A DNA stretch of 61,061 bases, from the NCBI GenBank assembly GCA_014323925.1, contig JACONC010000006.1:1-61061 (forward strand), given 5' to 3'. The notes below the pieces were generated by a model. The model worked only from the letters and a program-made list of their open reading frames with translations. It ran no database searches and was not told the origin of the DNA. The translations under genes and the position numbers were made by a program. The DNA is from Chromatiales bacterium. GTDB taxonomy: Bacteria > Pseudomonadota > Gammaproteobacteria > Poriferisulfidales > Oxydemutatoraceae. Below, one piece after another: positions 44,056 to 52,933 of this stretch (its first letter is position 1; each line of letters begins with the position of its first letter).

Positions 44056-46128
44056 TTAAACATCGGCATAATGAGTCGACAGACCAAGCCACCGTTTAGT
44101 TAATTTATCTATGGTCTCAGTCGGCTGTTCAAGAAAGTCGTTAGCGGCGGTATAGGTCTTTGGCAATAATTTACGGTCGTGGTCTCGTGTTAAGTCAGCA
44201 ACCTTAAAGCAGGCCTGTCCAGTTTGACGGGTGCCGAGTATCTCACCTGGCCCGCGTTGGCGCATATCCTCTTTGGCTATCTCAAAGCCGTCGTTGGTGC
44301 GGCGCATGGCGGCGATGCGCGCTTCGGCGTGTTCGGATAGGGGTGGATGGTAGATCAGTATGCAGGTGCTTTGTTTCGCTCCCCTGCCAATGCGCCCGCG
44401 TAGCTGATGTAGTTGCGCTAAACCTAGTCGTTCGGCGTTTTCTATTATCATCAAAGTCGCATTCGGCACATCGACACCGACTTCTATCACAGTGGTCGCT
44501 ACCAGCAAGCGGATACGTTGCTCTCTGAAGTCACGCATAGTTTGTTCTTTGCTCGCTGCTTTCATACCACCGTGTATCAATCCTATTTCTATTTCGGGCA
44601 TTGCTGTTTTAAGAAAATCAAAGCTGTTTTCAGCCGCTTGGTAACGCAGTGTTTTAGATTCTTCTATTAGGGTGCATACCCAATATACTTGACTACCTTG
44701 TTGGCACGCTAGATATACACGGTCTACGACTTCGTTGCGACGCTCGTCGGAGACTGCGATGGTTTTGATTTCTTGTCGTCCCGGCGGTAAGCTATCTATA
44801 ACCGAATAATCAAGGTCAGCATACATAGTCATTGCCAAACTGCGAGGGATAGGGGTTGCGGTCATAATGAGTTGATGCGGTTGGTAGTCGCCATGTTCGC
44901 CTTTTTGTTTGAGTAGCAGTCGTTGATGCACTCCAAAGCGATGTTGCTCATCAACGACGACAACTGCTAATTTATCAAACTGGACGGCTTCTTGGAATAA
45001 TGCATGGGTGCCAATGACTATTTGTGAGACCCCGTGTTTGATATGCCTCAATATCGCCCGTTTTTCGCTTGCCTTTTGGCTACCCAGCAAAACGCTGATG
45101 CGCAAATCTAGCGGTTCTAGCATGTCGTGGATATTTGTGTAATGCTGTTCAGCTAAGATCTCAGTAGGCACCATCATAGCTGCTTGGTGGCCTGCTGCCA
45201 CGGCTTTTAACATGGCTGCAACTGCAACGATAGTTTTGCCAGATCCGACATCACCCTGTACCAATCGCATCATTGCTTCCGCTTTAGACAGATCGTCGGT
45301 TATTTCGTCAACCACACGCTGTTGAGCGGCGGTCAAATCAAAGGGTAGGGTAGACAATAAATTTTCGAATAAAAGGTTGTCGCCAGTCAAGTTAATCGCT
45401 TTTTCAGTGCGGTTTTTCAGGCGCAGTTTCTTTAGACCTACTATATTGGCGAGTAGTTCTTCAAATACTAAACGGCGGCGTGCGACATGATCACCGTTGA
45501 GCAAAAGTTCTAAATTGGTATCCGGTGGTGGCCGGTGTATCAATTGTATCGCTGCGGACAGGCTGATACCATAAGTGTATTGTTGCGGTAGTAGTTCTTC
45601 TAAAGAATCGGGTGTGTCAGCCAACCATTGCAGTGCTTTATCAATGTAGCGGTAGAGTCTTGCTTGTTTCAAATCAGCGGTAGTTGGATAGACTGGTGTG
45701 TAAAAAGATTGTACTGGCACTGACTGGTGGTCTTTTATAAAACGGTATTCAGGATGTACCATCTCATAACCGCCGCGACGTGCAGCCCGCACCTCGCCGT
45801 AAGCATAGAGGCGTGAGCCGGGCTTAAAAAAAAACATTTGTTGTTTAGAGAAGTGAAAAAAGCGAAATTGTATAGTCATAGCACTTGCATCTTTGACGAC
45901 GGCAAGCAAAACCCTTCGTCCTTCATAACTAATACGCGCCGATTCTAGAACACCTTCAATTAGCGCTTCTTCACCTATATTCAATGAGGCAATGCTTTTG
46001 ATGCGCGTTTTGTCTTTATAGCGCAACGGAAAGTGTAATAACAAATCTTTGATAGAGTTGATGCCGAGCTTATTCAATGATTGCTCGGCGGCAGGGCCGA
46101 TGCCCCGCAATACACTGAGATCGGTCAT
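44056..46128 (-). CDS. recG: ATP-dependent DNA helicase RecG
   Basis: The helicase remodels stalled forks. With the ATG at 46128 (MTDLSVLRGIGPAAEQSL) it has 690 residues. The open frame extends to 46185, which would overlap ridA by 26 bases and is less family-like. The wedge domain is at residues about 55-155. Helicase motifs are LVQGDVGSGKTIVA, VVVDEQHRFGVHQR, LIMTATPIPRSLAMTMYADL and ATTVIEVGVDVPNATLMII followed by QLHQLRGRIGRG. No strong RBS is visible at either start. Confidence 0.95.
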   Translation of the reverse strand: MTDLSVLRGIGPAAEQSLNKLGINSIKDLLLHFPLRYKDKTRIKSIASLNIGEEALIEGVLESARISYEGRRVLLAVVKDASAMTIQFRFFHFSKQQMFFFKPGSRLYAYGEVRAARRGGYEMVHPEYRFIKDHQSVPVQSFYTPVYPTTADLKQARLYRYIDKALQWLADTPDSLEELLPQQYTYGISLSAAIQLIHRPPPDTNLELLLNGDHVARRRLVFEELLANIVGLKKLRLKNRTEKAINLTGDNLLFENLLSTLPFDLTAAQQRVVDEITDDLSKAEAMMRLVQGDVGSGKTIVAVAAMLKAVAAGHQAAMMVPTEILAEQHYTNIHDMLEPLDLRISVLLGSQKASEKRAILRHIKHGVSQIVIGTHALFQEAVQFDKLAVVVVDEQHRFGVHQRLLLKQKGEHGDYQPHQLIMTATPIPRSLAMTMYADLDYSVIDSLPPGRQEIKTIAVSDERRNEVVDRVYLACQQGSQVYWVCTLIEESKTLRYQAAENSFDFLKTAMPEIEIGLIHGGMKAASKEQTMRDFREQRIRLLVATTVIEVGVDVPNATLMIIENAERLGLAQLHQLRGRIGRGAKQSTCILIYHPPLSEHAEARIAAMRRTNDGFEIAKEDMRQRGPGEILGTRQTGQACFKVADLTRDHDRKLLPKTYTAANDFLEQPTETIDKLTKRWLGLSTHYADV

Positions 46129-46159
46129 GATAGCTATAGATGAAAGGGGGGATTGTTGT

Positions 46160-46543
46160 TTATGGCAAATGCATAATTGCGTCAATTTCTATGTCGGCTG
46201 CTTTAGGTAATGCTGCAACTTGTACCGCAGCCCGCGCTGGGTAGGGTTCGTTGAAATACTCTGCCATAACTTCGTTAACCACAGCAAAGTTACTTAAGTC
46301 ACACAGGTATACATTTAATTTCACTATGTCTGCCAACGAACCGCCAGCAGCAACGGCGACGGCAGCGAGATTATCAAACACAGTGCGCGTGTGCAGTGTG
46401 ATATCACCTGCGACAATTTCCATAGTCTTGGGTGACAGCGGAATTTGCCCAGACAAGTAAACGGTGGGTCCGACTTTAACCGCTTGTGTATAAGTGCCTA
46501 TCGCTTTGGGGGCTTGGTCTGTTTTTATAATTTCTCTAATCAT
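46160..46543 (-). CDS. ridA: RidA family 2-iminobutanoate/enamine deaminase
   Basis: The 127-residue protein matches RidA: QAPKAIGTYTQAVKVG near residue 10, LSGQIPLSPKTMEIV near residue 30 and PARAAVQVAALPKAADIEI with the substrate-binding Arg near residue 103. It hydrolyses reactive enamines released by IlvA-type enzymes. The spoT-ridA-recG order is frequent in gammaproteobacteria. Confidence 0.95.
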   Translation of the reverse strand: MIREIIKTDQAPKAIGTYTQAVKVGPTVYLSGQIPLSPKTMEIVAGDITLHTRTVFDNLAAVAVAAGGSLADIVKLNVYLCDLSNFAVVNEVMAEYFNEPYPARAAVQVAALPKAADIEIDAIMHLP

Positions 46544-46649
46544 AATGCTCTCCTTGTTAAAAAGTGACGGGGCTCATCATCTGACGCTTCTTTTTTATGT
46601 AGTGTCTACGCTCGCTACGGTGTAGCTTTAGCTTAGTAAAGCGAGATAT

Positions 46650-48821
46650 TTAACCCGGCCCTATTCTAGATACTTGAACACTGTCAAATACTTGATTGAT
46701 ACGTCTCATTAGTTTATTCAGCTGATGCGTGTCGCGCACGCTAATCACAAAAGTAATCGCCGCACTGTCGATGCCTTGCTCGTCTAAGTACACATTCTCA
46801 ATATTAGAACCAGTCTGGGCAATTTTTGACGCTAAAATTGCCAACACACCTCGACGATGGGGTACTACTATACGGATAGCTGCTGAATACTCGGCTACGG
46901 TGTTGGGTTTATCCGACCATTTGAGCATAATTCTTTTAATTTTTTTGGTATTAACATTGGCGCACTTCTCACGATGTATCACCAGACCCTTGCCGGGGTG
47001 CATAGTGCCGACAATCGCGTCCCCAGGAATAGGGTAGCAACATTTAGCACACACTACTATCATGCCTTTGACGCCTTTGATGATGGCCTCAGGCTCTATT
47101 TCTAAGCTCGGCCATTCATCAGTATGGGCAATATCGGTTAACAGTGCCACCACCAGCGACGGTAGCTGTCGCCCTAAGCCGATTTCTCTAAATAACTCAG
47201 CTTGGCTTTTTAGCCCTAGAGAACCCAAAACTTCTTTGAAACGATATTTGGGTATATCCGATAATAGTTGTTGATAACCCAGCAGAGCTTTTTTTAACAG
47301 ATAACGGCCCAGTGTGACAGCTTCGCGTCCTTCTATATGTTTTAAGTGCTGGACGATGGCAGTACGGGCTTTGGTGGTAACGACTAGTTCCAGCCATCTG
47401 GAGTCGGCAACTGCATTGTCCGCAGTAATGACTTCCACGACTTGCCCGCTTTGCAACCTGTAATTTAATGCTTCGATATTGCCGTTGATGCGTATCCGCG
47501 AGGTAGAAAGTCCTATATCAGTATGGATGGCAAAGGCAAAATCAAGCGCGGTTGCTTTACGCGGCAATACGATAATTTCACCTTGCGGCGTAAATACATA
47601 GACCTCAGCTGGGAACAGTTCAGTTTTTAGATTTTCCATATACTCAGCTGAATTATTGCCGGTTTTTTGCTGCAGTGCTAACAGGTTTTGTAGCCACAGA
47701 TGTGCCGTGGATGACTTGCTGGTCTCACCGGTTTTGTAAAGCGAATAGGCGGCAATACCACTGTTCGCAACTTCTTCCATTTCCTCTGTTCTAATCTGTA
47801 TTTCCAGTTTTACGCCGTGCGTGTCAACGACAATGGTATGTAGCGATTGGTAGCCATTGGGTTTAGGTAAGGCAATATAATCTTTGAATCGCCCCGGTAG
47901 AGGTTTGAATAGGTTATGTAATATACCGAGCATGCGATAACAATGGTCTATAGTAGAGACGACAATGCGTACTGCATATATGTCAAAGATTTGCACGAGA
48001 CAATGTTTGCGCTCTTTCATTTTTCGGTAGATGCTGTAGAGATGCTTGCTTCGTCCGTAGATGTGATATGAAAGTTCGGTAGAGTCCAGATGGCGGCGAA
48101 GGTTATCTAACATTTTATCAACCATCTCTTTGCGTTTGTCGTATTTGCGGACTGCTCTTTCAAGCACTTCGTAGCGCATCGGATATAACACCTTGAATGC
48201 CAAGTCTTCCAACTCTAGGCGAACCTGATCTATACCTAAGCGTTGCGCAAGCGGTGCGTAAATATCAAGTGTCTCTTGCGCTATTCTTTTTTGTTTATCT
48301 ATGGGTAGATGCTCTAGCGTGCGCATATTGTGCAAGCGATCCGATAATTTCACCAGTATCACTCGTGGGTCTTTGGCCATCGCCAGTAGCATTTTTTGGA
48401 AGTTTTTGGCTTGACTGATCTCCGCACTTTTATATTTCAGTTTGGGTAATTTGCTGACCCCGTCAACGACTTCTGCTACCGCGCTACCGAATTTCTCAGA
48501 CAGTTTCTTTTTAGTAATATTGGTGTCTTCCAACACATCGTGTAACAAGCCGGCCGAAATAGTGACTGCATCCAAACGCAGTTCCGCCATTATTTTTGCA
48601 ACTTGTACGGGGTGATAAATATAGGGTTCGCCCGACATTCGCTTTTGATCTAAATGCGCATTGGCGCCAAACCAATAAGCATTGTGGACGCGGCTAATTT
48701 CATCGGCAGTCATATAACTATCCAAGACATCGTCCAGACTATTTATCAATGCTGGGCTATAAGATGAGACAATATCAGCCTGGTTAGGAAAATCTTGGGT
48801 GTTGGTTTTTGAAGCCTCCAT
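46650..48821 (-). CDS. spoT: Bifunctional (p)ppGpp synthetase/hydrolase
   Basis: The 723-residue protein has a hydrolase HD domain with AGLLHDVLEDTNITKKKL near residue 92. A synthetase domain has RFKDYIALPKPNGYQSLHT near residue 311 and EIQIRTEEME. A TGS domain has VYVFTPQGEIIVLPRKATAL near residue 405, and a C-terminal ACT domain has VVPHRRGVLAILASKI. The HD residues are intact, so it should both make and degrade the alarmone. It follows rpoZ by 46 bases. Confidence 0.96.
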   Translation of the reverse strand: MEASKTNTQDFPNQADIVSSYSPALINSLDDVLDSYMTADEISRVHNAYWFGANAHLDQKRMSGEPYIYHPVQVAKIMAELRLDAVTISAGLLHDVLEDTNITKKKLSEKFGSAVAEVVDGVSKLPKLKYKSAEISQAKNFQKMLLAMAKDPRVILVKLSDRLHNMRTLEHLPIDKQKRIAQETLDIYAPLAQRLGIDQVRLELEDLAFKVLYPMRYEVLERAVRKYDKRKEMVDKMLDNLRRHLDSTELSYHIYGRSKHLYSIYRKMKERKHCLVQIFDIYAVRIVVSTIDHCYRMLGILHNLFKPLPGRFKDYIALPKPNGYQSLHTIVVDTHGVKLEIQIRTEEMEEVANSGIAAYSLYKTGETSKSSTAHLWLQNLLALQQKTGNNSAEYMENLKTELFPAEVYVFTPQGEIIVLPRKATALDFAFAIHTDIGLSTSRIRINGNIEALNYRLQSGQVVEVITADNAVADSRWLELVVTTKARTAIVQHLKHIEGREAVTLGRYLLKKALLGYQQLLSDIPKYRFKEVLGSLGLKSQAELFREIGLGRQLPSLVVALLTDIAHTDEWPSLEIEPEAIIKGVKGMIVVCAKCCYPIPGDAIVGTMHPGKGLVIHREKCANVNTKKIKRIMLKWSDKPNTVAEYSAAIRIVVPHRRGVLAILASKIAQTGSNIENVYLDEQGIDSAAITFVISVRDTHQLNKLMRRINQVFDSVQVSRIGPG

Positions 48822-48867
48822 AGCGGACTATAAGCTCAGTGCAAAGTCCGTCGCAATGATATAGCGA

Positions 48868-49266
48868 TTAGCTTTTGCTAGACTCCTCATCGGCCTCTGA
48901 AGCAAGGCTCTGTTGCGAAATATCAGCGGTGTTATTTTCATCGGTGGCATTATCGTCCTCTACTTCATTGATGTCGCTGTAATGTTCAACATCAGTAACC
49001 GATTGTCCGACATCGCCGGGCTCTAACAGAAATTTTTCTTTTTGTTGCCAATCTTCCTTTTCGGCTAAAGGTTTTCTGAGGATCTTTTCGTCGATCTTGT
49101 CCTCGGCAATCTCTCGTAATGCGATAACCACCGATTTATCGTTTTCCTTTTCAACCTGAGGCTTGGTACCTAACTCCAGCTGATGTGCGCGGTGGGCAGC
49201 AACTTGAACTACCTTGAAGTGGCTACCGATTTTTTCTATACAATCTTCTATAGTGACTCTTGCCAT
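48868..49266 (-). CDS. rpoZ: DNA-directed RNA polymerase omega subunit, with acidic tail
   Basis: The first ~75 residues match omega: [17 protein letters not shown], then [11 protein letters not shown] and [15 protein letters not shown]. The product is 132 residues, longer than the 91 of E. coli. The extra C-terminal part (residues about 95-132) is almost purely acidic and Ser/Asn/Thr-rich ([17 protein letters not shown]). It heads rpoZ-spoT-ridA-recG. Confidence 0.95.
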   Translation of the reverse strand: MARVTIEDCIEKIGSHFKVVQVAAHRAHQLELGTKPQVEKENDKSVVIALREIAEDKIDEKILRKPLAEKEDWQQKEKFLLEPGDVGQSVTDVEHYSDINEVEDDNATDENNTADISQQSLASEADEESSKS

Positions 49267-49406
49267 AATACTCCTCTTAAATGCGGGTTACCCTAATCGC
49301 TGTTATGAAGCGAAATTTACATAATTATACCTTATAATAACGGACAAGTTCAAGATTCGTTTGTGGTACTGCCACACATAGGACAGTCTGGGAGGCAATC
49401 GCCGCA

Positions 49407-49423
49407 CGGATCTAAATATACTT
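49407..49423 (+). repeat. Degenerate solo core of the dispersed element
   Basis: CGGATCTAAATATACTT matches the core GCCGAATCTAAATATACCT with few changes. It stands 83 bases upstream of a decayed DUF1640-like gene, the same spacing as the intact pair at 43309 and 43430. Confidence 0.65.
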
Positions 49424-49505
49424 GTGTCGCTTGTGCCGACATTAACACGCGAGCGATGCTACCCATACTATGGTGCCACTACTTGCCTATCACCTACGGA
49501 GAGAG

Positions 49506-49662
49506 ATGTCAGAGATAGTTTTATATAGTGTATTAACGAGACTGAATCTTTGGCTTAACGAGTCAAAAGCAAGCGGCGGTATCAGTTGCAAGTTCGCAGA
49601 AGGATGTAGTGGCGCCGGCGGATATAAAAGATATGTCCACTGAGCCTAACTGGGTCGATTAA
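49506..49662 (+). pseudogene. Decayed second copy of the DUF1640-like gene
   Basis: The start MSEIVLYSVLTRL matches MSEIALYNLLKKI of the copy at 43430. After a frameshift the frame reads AAVSVASSQKDVVAPADIKD, matching EAVAGIASSKGVATKADIKD, and stops at 49660-49662 before the membrane helix. The gene is shortened and frame-disrupted. The rest of the 49267-49774 gap shows nothing else I can name. Confidence 0.7.
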
Positions 49663-49774
49663 AAAGAGCAACGCATAACTTTTGGTGAATGATTGACATA
49701 TCTGCGATGGTGAGTTTTATCACTCAAGCGGTTTACTGCAATAGGTTATCCTGCTAAGCCCGAGTGTTTGAATA

Positions 49775-51634
49775 ATGGCATTCCTACTTAAACATTGCCT
49801 AGTCGGGTTCTTGCTGATGGTGGCAGTATTGCCGATAATGGCAGAACAAGAGTTGACCGAAGTGATGGTGGTGAGCGCAAAGCGACTACCTACTGATAGC
49901 GATAGGTTTAGTGGTAGTTTTAGTGTGATTACCGCCGAGCAAATAGAGCGGCGGCAATATCGAGTACTCGGCGATGCATTGAAAGATGTACCGGGTGTGG
50001 CGACTGTTGTAAGTGGCGGTATAGGCGCACAGACATCCGTCTTTATACGCGGCAGTGAATCTGACCATGTGTTAATCCTAATAGACGGTGTGGAAGTCTC
50101 CGACCCAGCAGCCGGTAATCGTTATGAGTTTTCGCAACTGTCGTTGAACGGTGTTGAGCGTATTGAGGTTCTACGCGGCAACTATAGTGCCGAGTATGGG
50201 TCTGAGGCACTGGGCGGTATTATCAATATCATTACGCGTAGTCCGACTGAAAGCAATATCGCTGCCCGTATAGAAACCGGTTCTTTTGATAGACAGGCGG
50301 CAACGATAGATATAGATGCAGTTTACGACCGGTTTGATTTCTCGTTGAGTGGTCGACACTTTGACACTGAGGGTGAGGATTTTGCGCCGTTGCGCATCCG
50401 CCGGCTTGCTCCTTGCACCAGTAATGAGGAGCGTGACGGCTATAGGAATAGCAATGCCAAAGTCAATGCTGGTTGGTTGTTAATACCGGAAACGAATACC
50501 AAGATGACGGTGAAGTCGCAGTACAGCCAAGTCGATTTGGAATACGATAATTCAAACACTTGTAATAATAATTTGCGACAATCGTCTTATACCAAACGGA
50601 CCACGATAGCCATGTCTGGGGATTATTTCGGTGGTATCTGGAGTCCAACTTGGCGTATGGATTATTACCAGCGCGACAGCCGCGACACTGGTTCCGCTAA
50701 ACGTACAGGTGAACGTTTTAAGCTCAACTGGCATAATGTGTGGCAACCACACCGCGACCTGAATGCCGCATTCGGCATAGAGACCGAACTCGAGCAGTTG
50801 CGAAGGGATGATGGTTTTGATGCCGATGCGCGCAACAATGCATTTTATGGCGAACTACGCTATGCGCTGACATCTGATTGGTATGTTAACTTCGGTTGGC
50901 GCAACGATGACTCTGACGATTTCGCAAGCGAGCGTAGTTATCAATTCGGTAGCGTGTTACACGCAGGCCTCAATACTCGGTTACATATCAATTATGCGAC
51001 TGCATTTAGAGCACCCTCGTTGACTGATAGATTTGAGGATTTTCCGGCATTTAATTTCTACGCCAATTCTGACTTGAGGCCTGAGACCAGCCGTGGTTGG
51101 GAAGTGGGCATTGAACAAACTTGGTCGCAGTGGCGTTACGGACTCACATATTTTAATAACGACATTGATGATTTAATTGTTCCATCAGGATCAACGCTTA
51201 TCAACCAGAGGCAAGCGAACATACGCGGCTTGGAGAGTTTTATTTTCTTTCAGCCGAATAAAACCCTTAACATGCGATTGGATTACACATTGACGAGTGC
51301 GCATGATCAAGACAATAGGCGACTAGAAAGAAGGCCGGTACGGCAAGCGCTTTTAACTATCGATTACGCCTCCGACCACGGCATGCTAGCCGGTTGGAAC
51401 TTCGGTGTTACTTTTAACTATCGTGGGTCACAAAGAGAAAACTTTGGTAGGACTACATTCGTACCAATTAACAAAGGTGGCTACACATTGGCTAATATTA
51501 ACCTGAACTACACTGTCAACGAGCACCTGACATTATACGCCGGCATCAACAACCTATTTGATAAGTCGTATGAGCCAGTGGATGGTTATAGTGGCAACGG
51601 ACTAGATGCGCATATCGGTTTATCACTGAGGTAG
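49775..51634 (+). CDS. TonB-dependent outer-membrane receptor, BtuB-like
   Basis: The 619-residue protein has a signal peptide (cleavage near residue 23, PIMAEQ), a TonB-box-like LTEVMVVSA (residues 27-35) and a plug domain with VLGDALKDVPGVATV, SVFIRGSESDHVLILIDGVE and NYSAEYGSEALGGIINIITR. The rest is a 22-strand-type barrel ending GLDAHIGLSLR. The plug resembles vitamin B12 receptors, but no cobalamin riboswitch is visible upstream, so the ligand is uncertain. Confidence 0.9.
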   Translation: MAFLLKHCLVGFLLMVAVLPIMAEQELTEVMVVSAKRLPTDSDRFSGSFSVITAEQIERRQYRVLGDALKDVPGVATVVSGGIGAQTSVFIRGSESDHVLILIDGVEVSDPAAGNRYEFSQLSLNGVERIEVLRGNYSAEYGSEALGGIINIITRSPTESNIAARIETGSFDRQAATIDIDAVYDRFDFSLSGRHFDTEGEDFAPLRIRRLAPCTSNEERDGYRNSNAKVNAGWLLIPETNTKMTVKSQYSQVDLEYDNSNTCNNNLRQSSYTKRTTIAMSGDYFGGIWSPTWRMDYYQRDSRDTGSAKRTGERFKLNWHNVWQPHRDLNAAFGIETELEQLRRDDGFDADARNNAFYGELRYALTSDWYVNFGWRNDDSDDFASERSYQFGSVLHAGLNTRLHINYATAFRAPSLTDRFEDFPAFNFYANSDLRPETSRGWEVGIEQTWSQWRYGLTYFNNDIDDLIVPSGSTLINQRQANIRGLESFIFFQPNKTLNMRLDYTLTSAHDQDNRRLERRPVRQALLTIDYASDHGMLAGWNFGVTFNYRGSQRENFGRTTFVPINKGGYTLANINLNYTVNEHLTLYAGINNLFDKSYEPVDGYSGNGLDAHIGLSLR

Positions 51635-51687
51635 ACTATATTGTTGTGGTGCAAAGTTGCTTTGTGCCGACCGCAGTGATAGTTGGC

Positions 51688-52605
51688 TCAGTGCTTAGGG
51701 GCTGGGGAAACATTTTGCTCGCGGCTTTGCTCGCGCTTTTTGACAATGACATCGGCAATCTCGCGGACGACCTTCTCTAACCACCGCGCCGCTAGCGTAT
51801 TTGCGCGGTAGTCGGCTTCTACCATTTGGTTAATACGCTGATCTAATTGCAGTCGCCGTGCATCATCGAATTTTTTCTCTTTGTTAGGGTTATAGACGCC
51901 CAGTGTTTTACCGCCGTGCTTGTTGATAACTGAAAATACCGGCACATCGCTAGGTCCGTCGGCAATATAGATCATGTGGTCTATAGGTACGCGTCGATGC
52001 TCCTCCTTAATCGATGAGTTGACTTCAATGTTGTTGTCTATATTGACACCTTTATTGATTTCAAAAACTGCTCGTGTTTTGGTGGTATCGTGTAATACAT
52101 AGGCAACGCGTTCTATATATCCGCGTTCGTTTTCAATAAACTCACAACCCCATATATCGGCTAAACTAGGTGCCACACTGCTTCCTTCAATCAACTTTCT
52201 CAGCCCGGTACTGACCACATAGTGTTCAACATTTAATTCGTATTTTGCGTATTTGGGTTCTTTGGTAACCCCTTTTAGATGTTCAAGCAGTTCAACAATA
52301 CCCGGATAAAATTGGATACCTTTGCCTAACTCTTTAAGTTTATCGTTGGATAAACCGTCAAATTTACCTTCTTGAACATAGTCTAGTATATGATTTAGGT
52401 ATACCAATGTTTCGGAAACCTGATGGCAGCCCTTTTTCTTGTATTGTTCCGGCAACTGGTTAACCTCGTCCCAAAAAGTTTTACTGTCGCAGCCATAAGC
52501 ATCAAATAAGACTTTCTGCATAGGCTCAGGTGTCATGGTTTCATCGAAATCCCAGATGATGGCAATGATGTTTTGTGGAAATACTGGTGGAGATATATGT
52601 TGCAT
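51688..52605 (-). CDS. HAD-superfamily phosphatase-like protein
   Basis: The 305-residue protein has HAD motif I IIWDFDETMTPEP (residues 15-27), a motif II-like VVSTGLRKLIEGS near residue 129 and the metal-binding IADGPSDVPVFSVI near residue 215. The cap and C-terminus are not of a family I can name; substrates of such proteins are usually small phosphate esters. It is divergent from the AddA-like gene. Confidence 0.82.
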   Translation of the reverse strand: MQHISPPVFPQNIIAIIWDFDETMTPEPMQKVLFDAYGCDSKTFWDEVNQLPEQYKKKGCHQVSETLVYLNHILDYVQEGKFDGLSNDKLKELGKGIQFYPGIVELLEHLKGVTKEPKYAKYELNVEHYVVSTGLRKLIEGSSVAPSLADIWGCEFIENERGYIERVAYVLHDTTKTRAVFEINKGVNIDNNIEVNSSIKEEHRRVPIDHMIYIADGPSDVPVFSVINKHGGKTLGVYNPNKEKKFDDARRLQLDQRINQMVEADYRANTLAARWLEKVVREIADVIVKKREQSREQNVSPAPKH

Positions 52606-52933
52606 AATACTATTATAATAGACGATAACGGCTCAAAGTTAGGGACTATGGAACTGGAGCGTTATAGTCGCAAAGTTTAGCTATTTGCTTAACGGTAGTT
52701 TAGCTTAACAGTATTTTAATATGGCACAAGACCGCATCCATTATATGTGCCTTGTTATACCAAGCAACATCAATATGACAATACAACCACCGCAAACGGA
52801 TACCCAATCATTCTGTAAATATCAAAAATATATCACTGATACCTGCGCAGTTGTGCTCACCGCGGGTTTTGATAGCAGTGGTTGATCGTCCATTGGTTAT
52901 TCTTTAGCTACTTGTATTTTCCATTCGTCTTAA
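52606..52933. other. Divergent intergenic region with a possible 54-residue ORF
   Basis: The 328 bases separate the divergent HAD and AddA-like genes. A 54-codon frame (52721-52885, MAQDRIHYMCLVIPSNI...) has no RBS and no known family and may be chance. No clear terminators or operators are visible. Confidence 0.4.

Noticed and set aside
49662-49774. Cobalamin riboswitch before the BtuB-like receptor gene
   Set aside because: No B12-box-like conserved segment or extended hairpin set is visible in the short leader.
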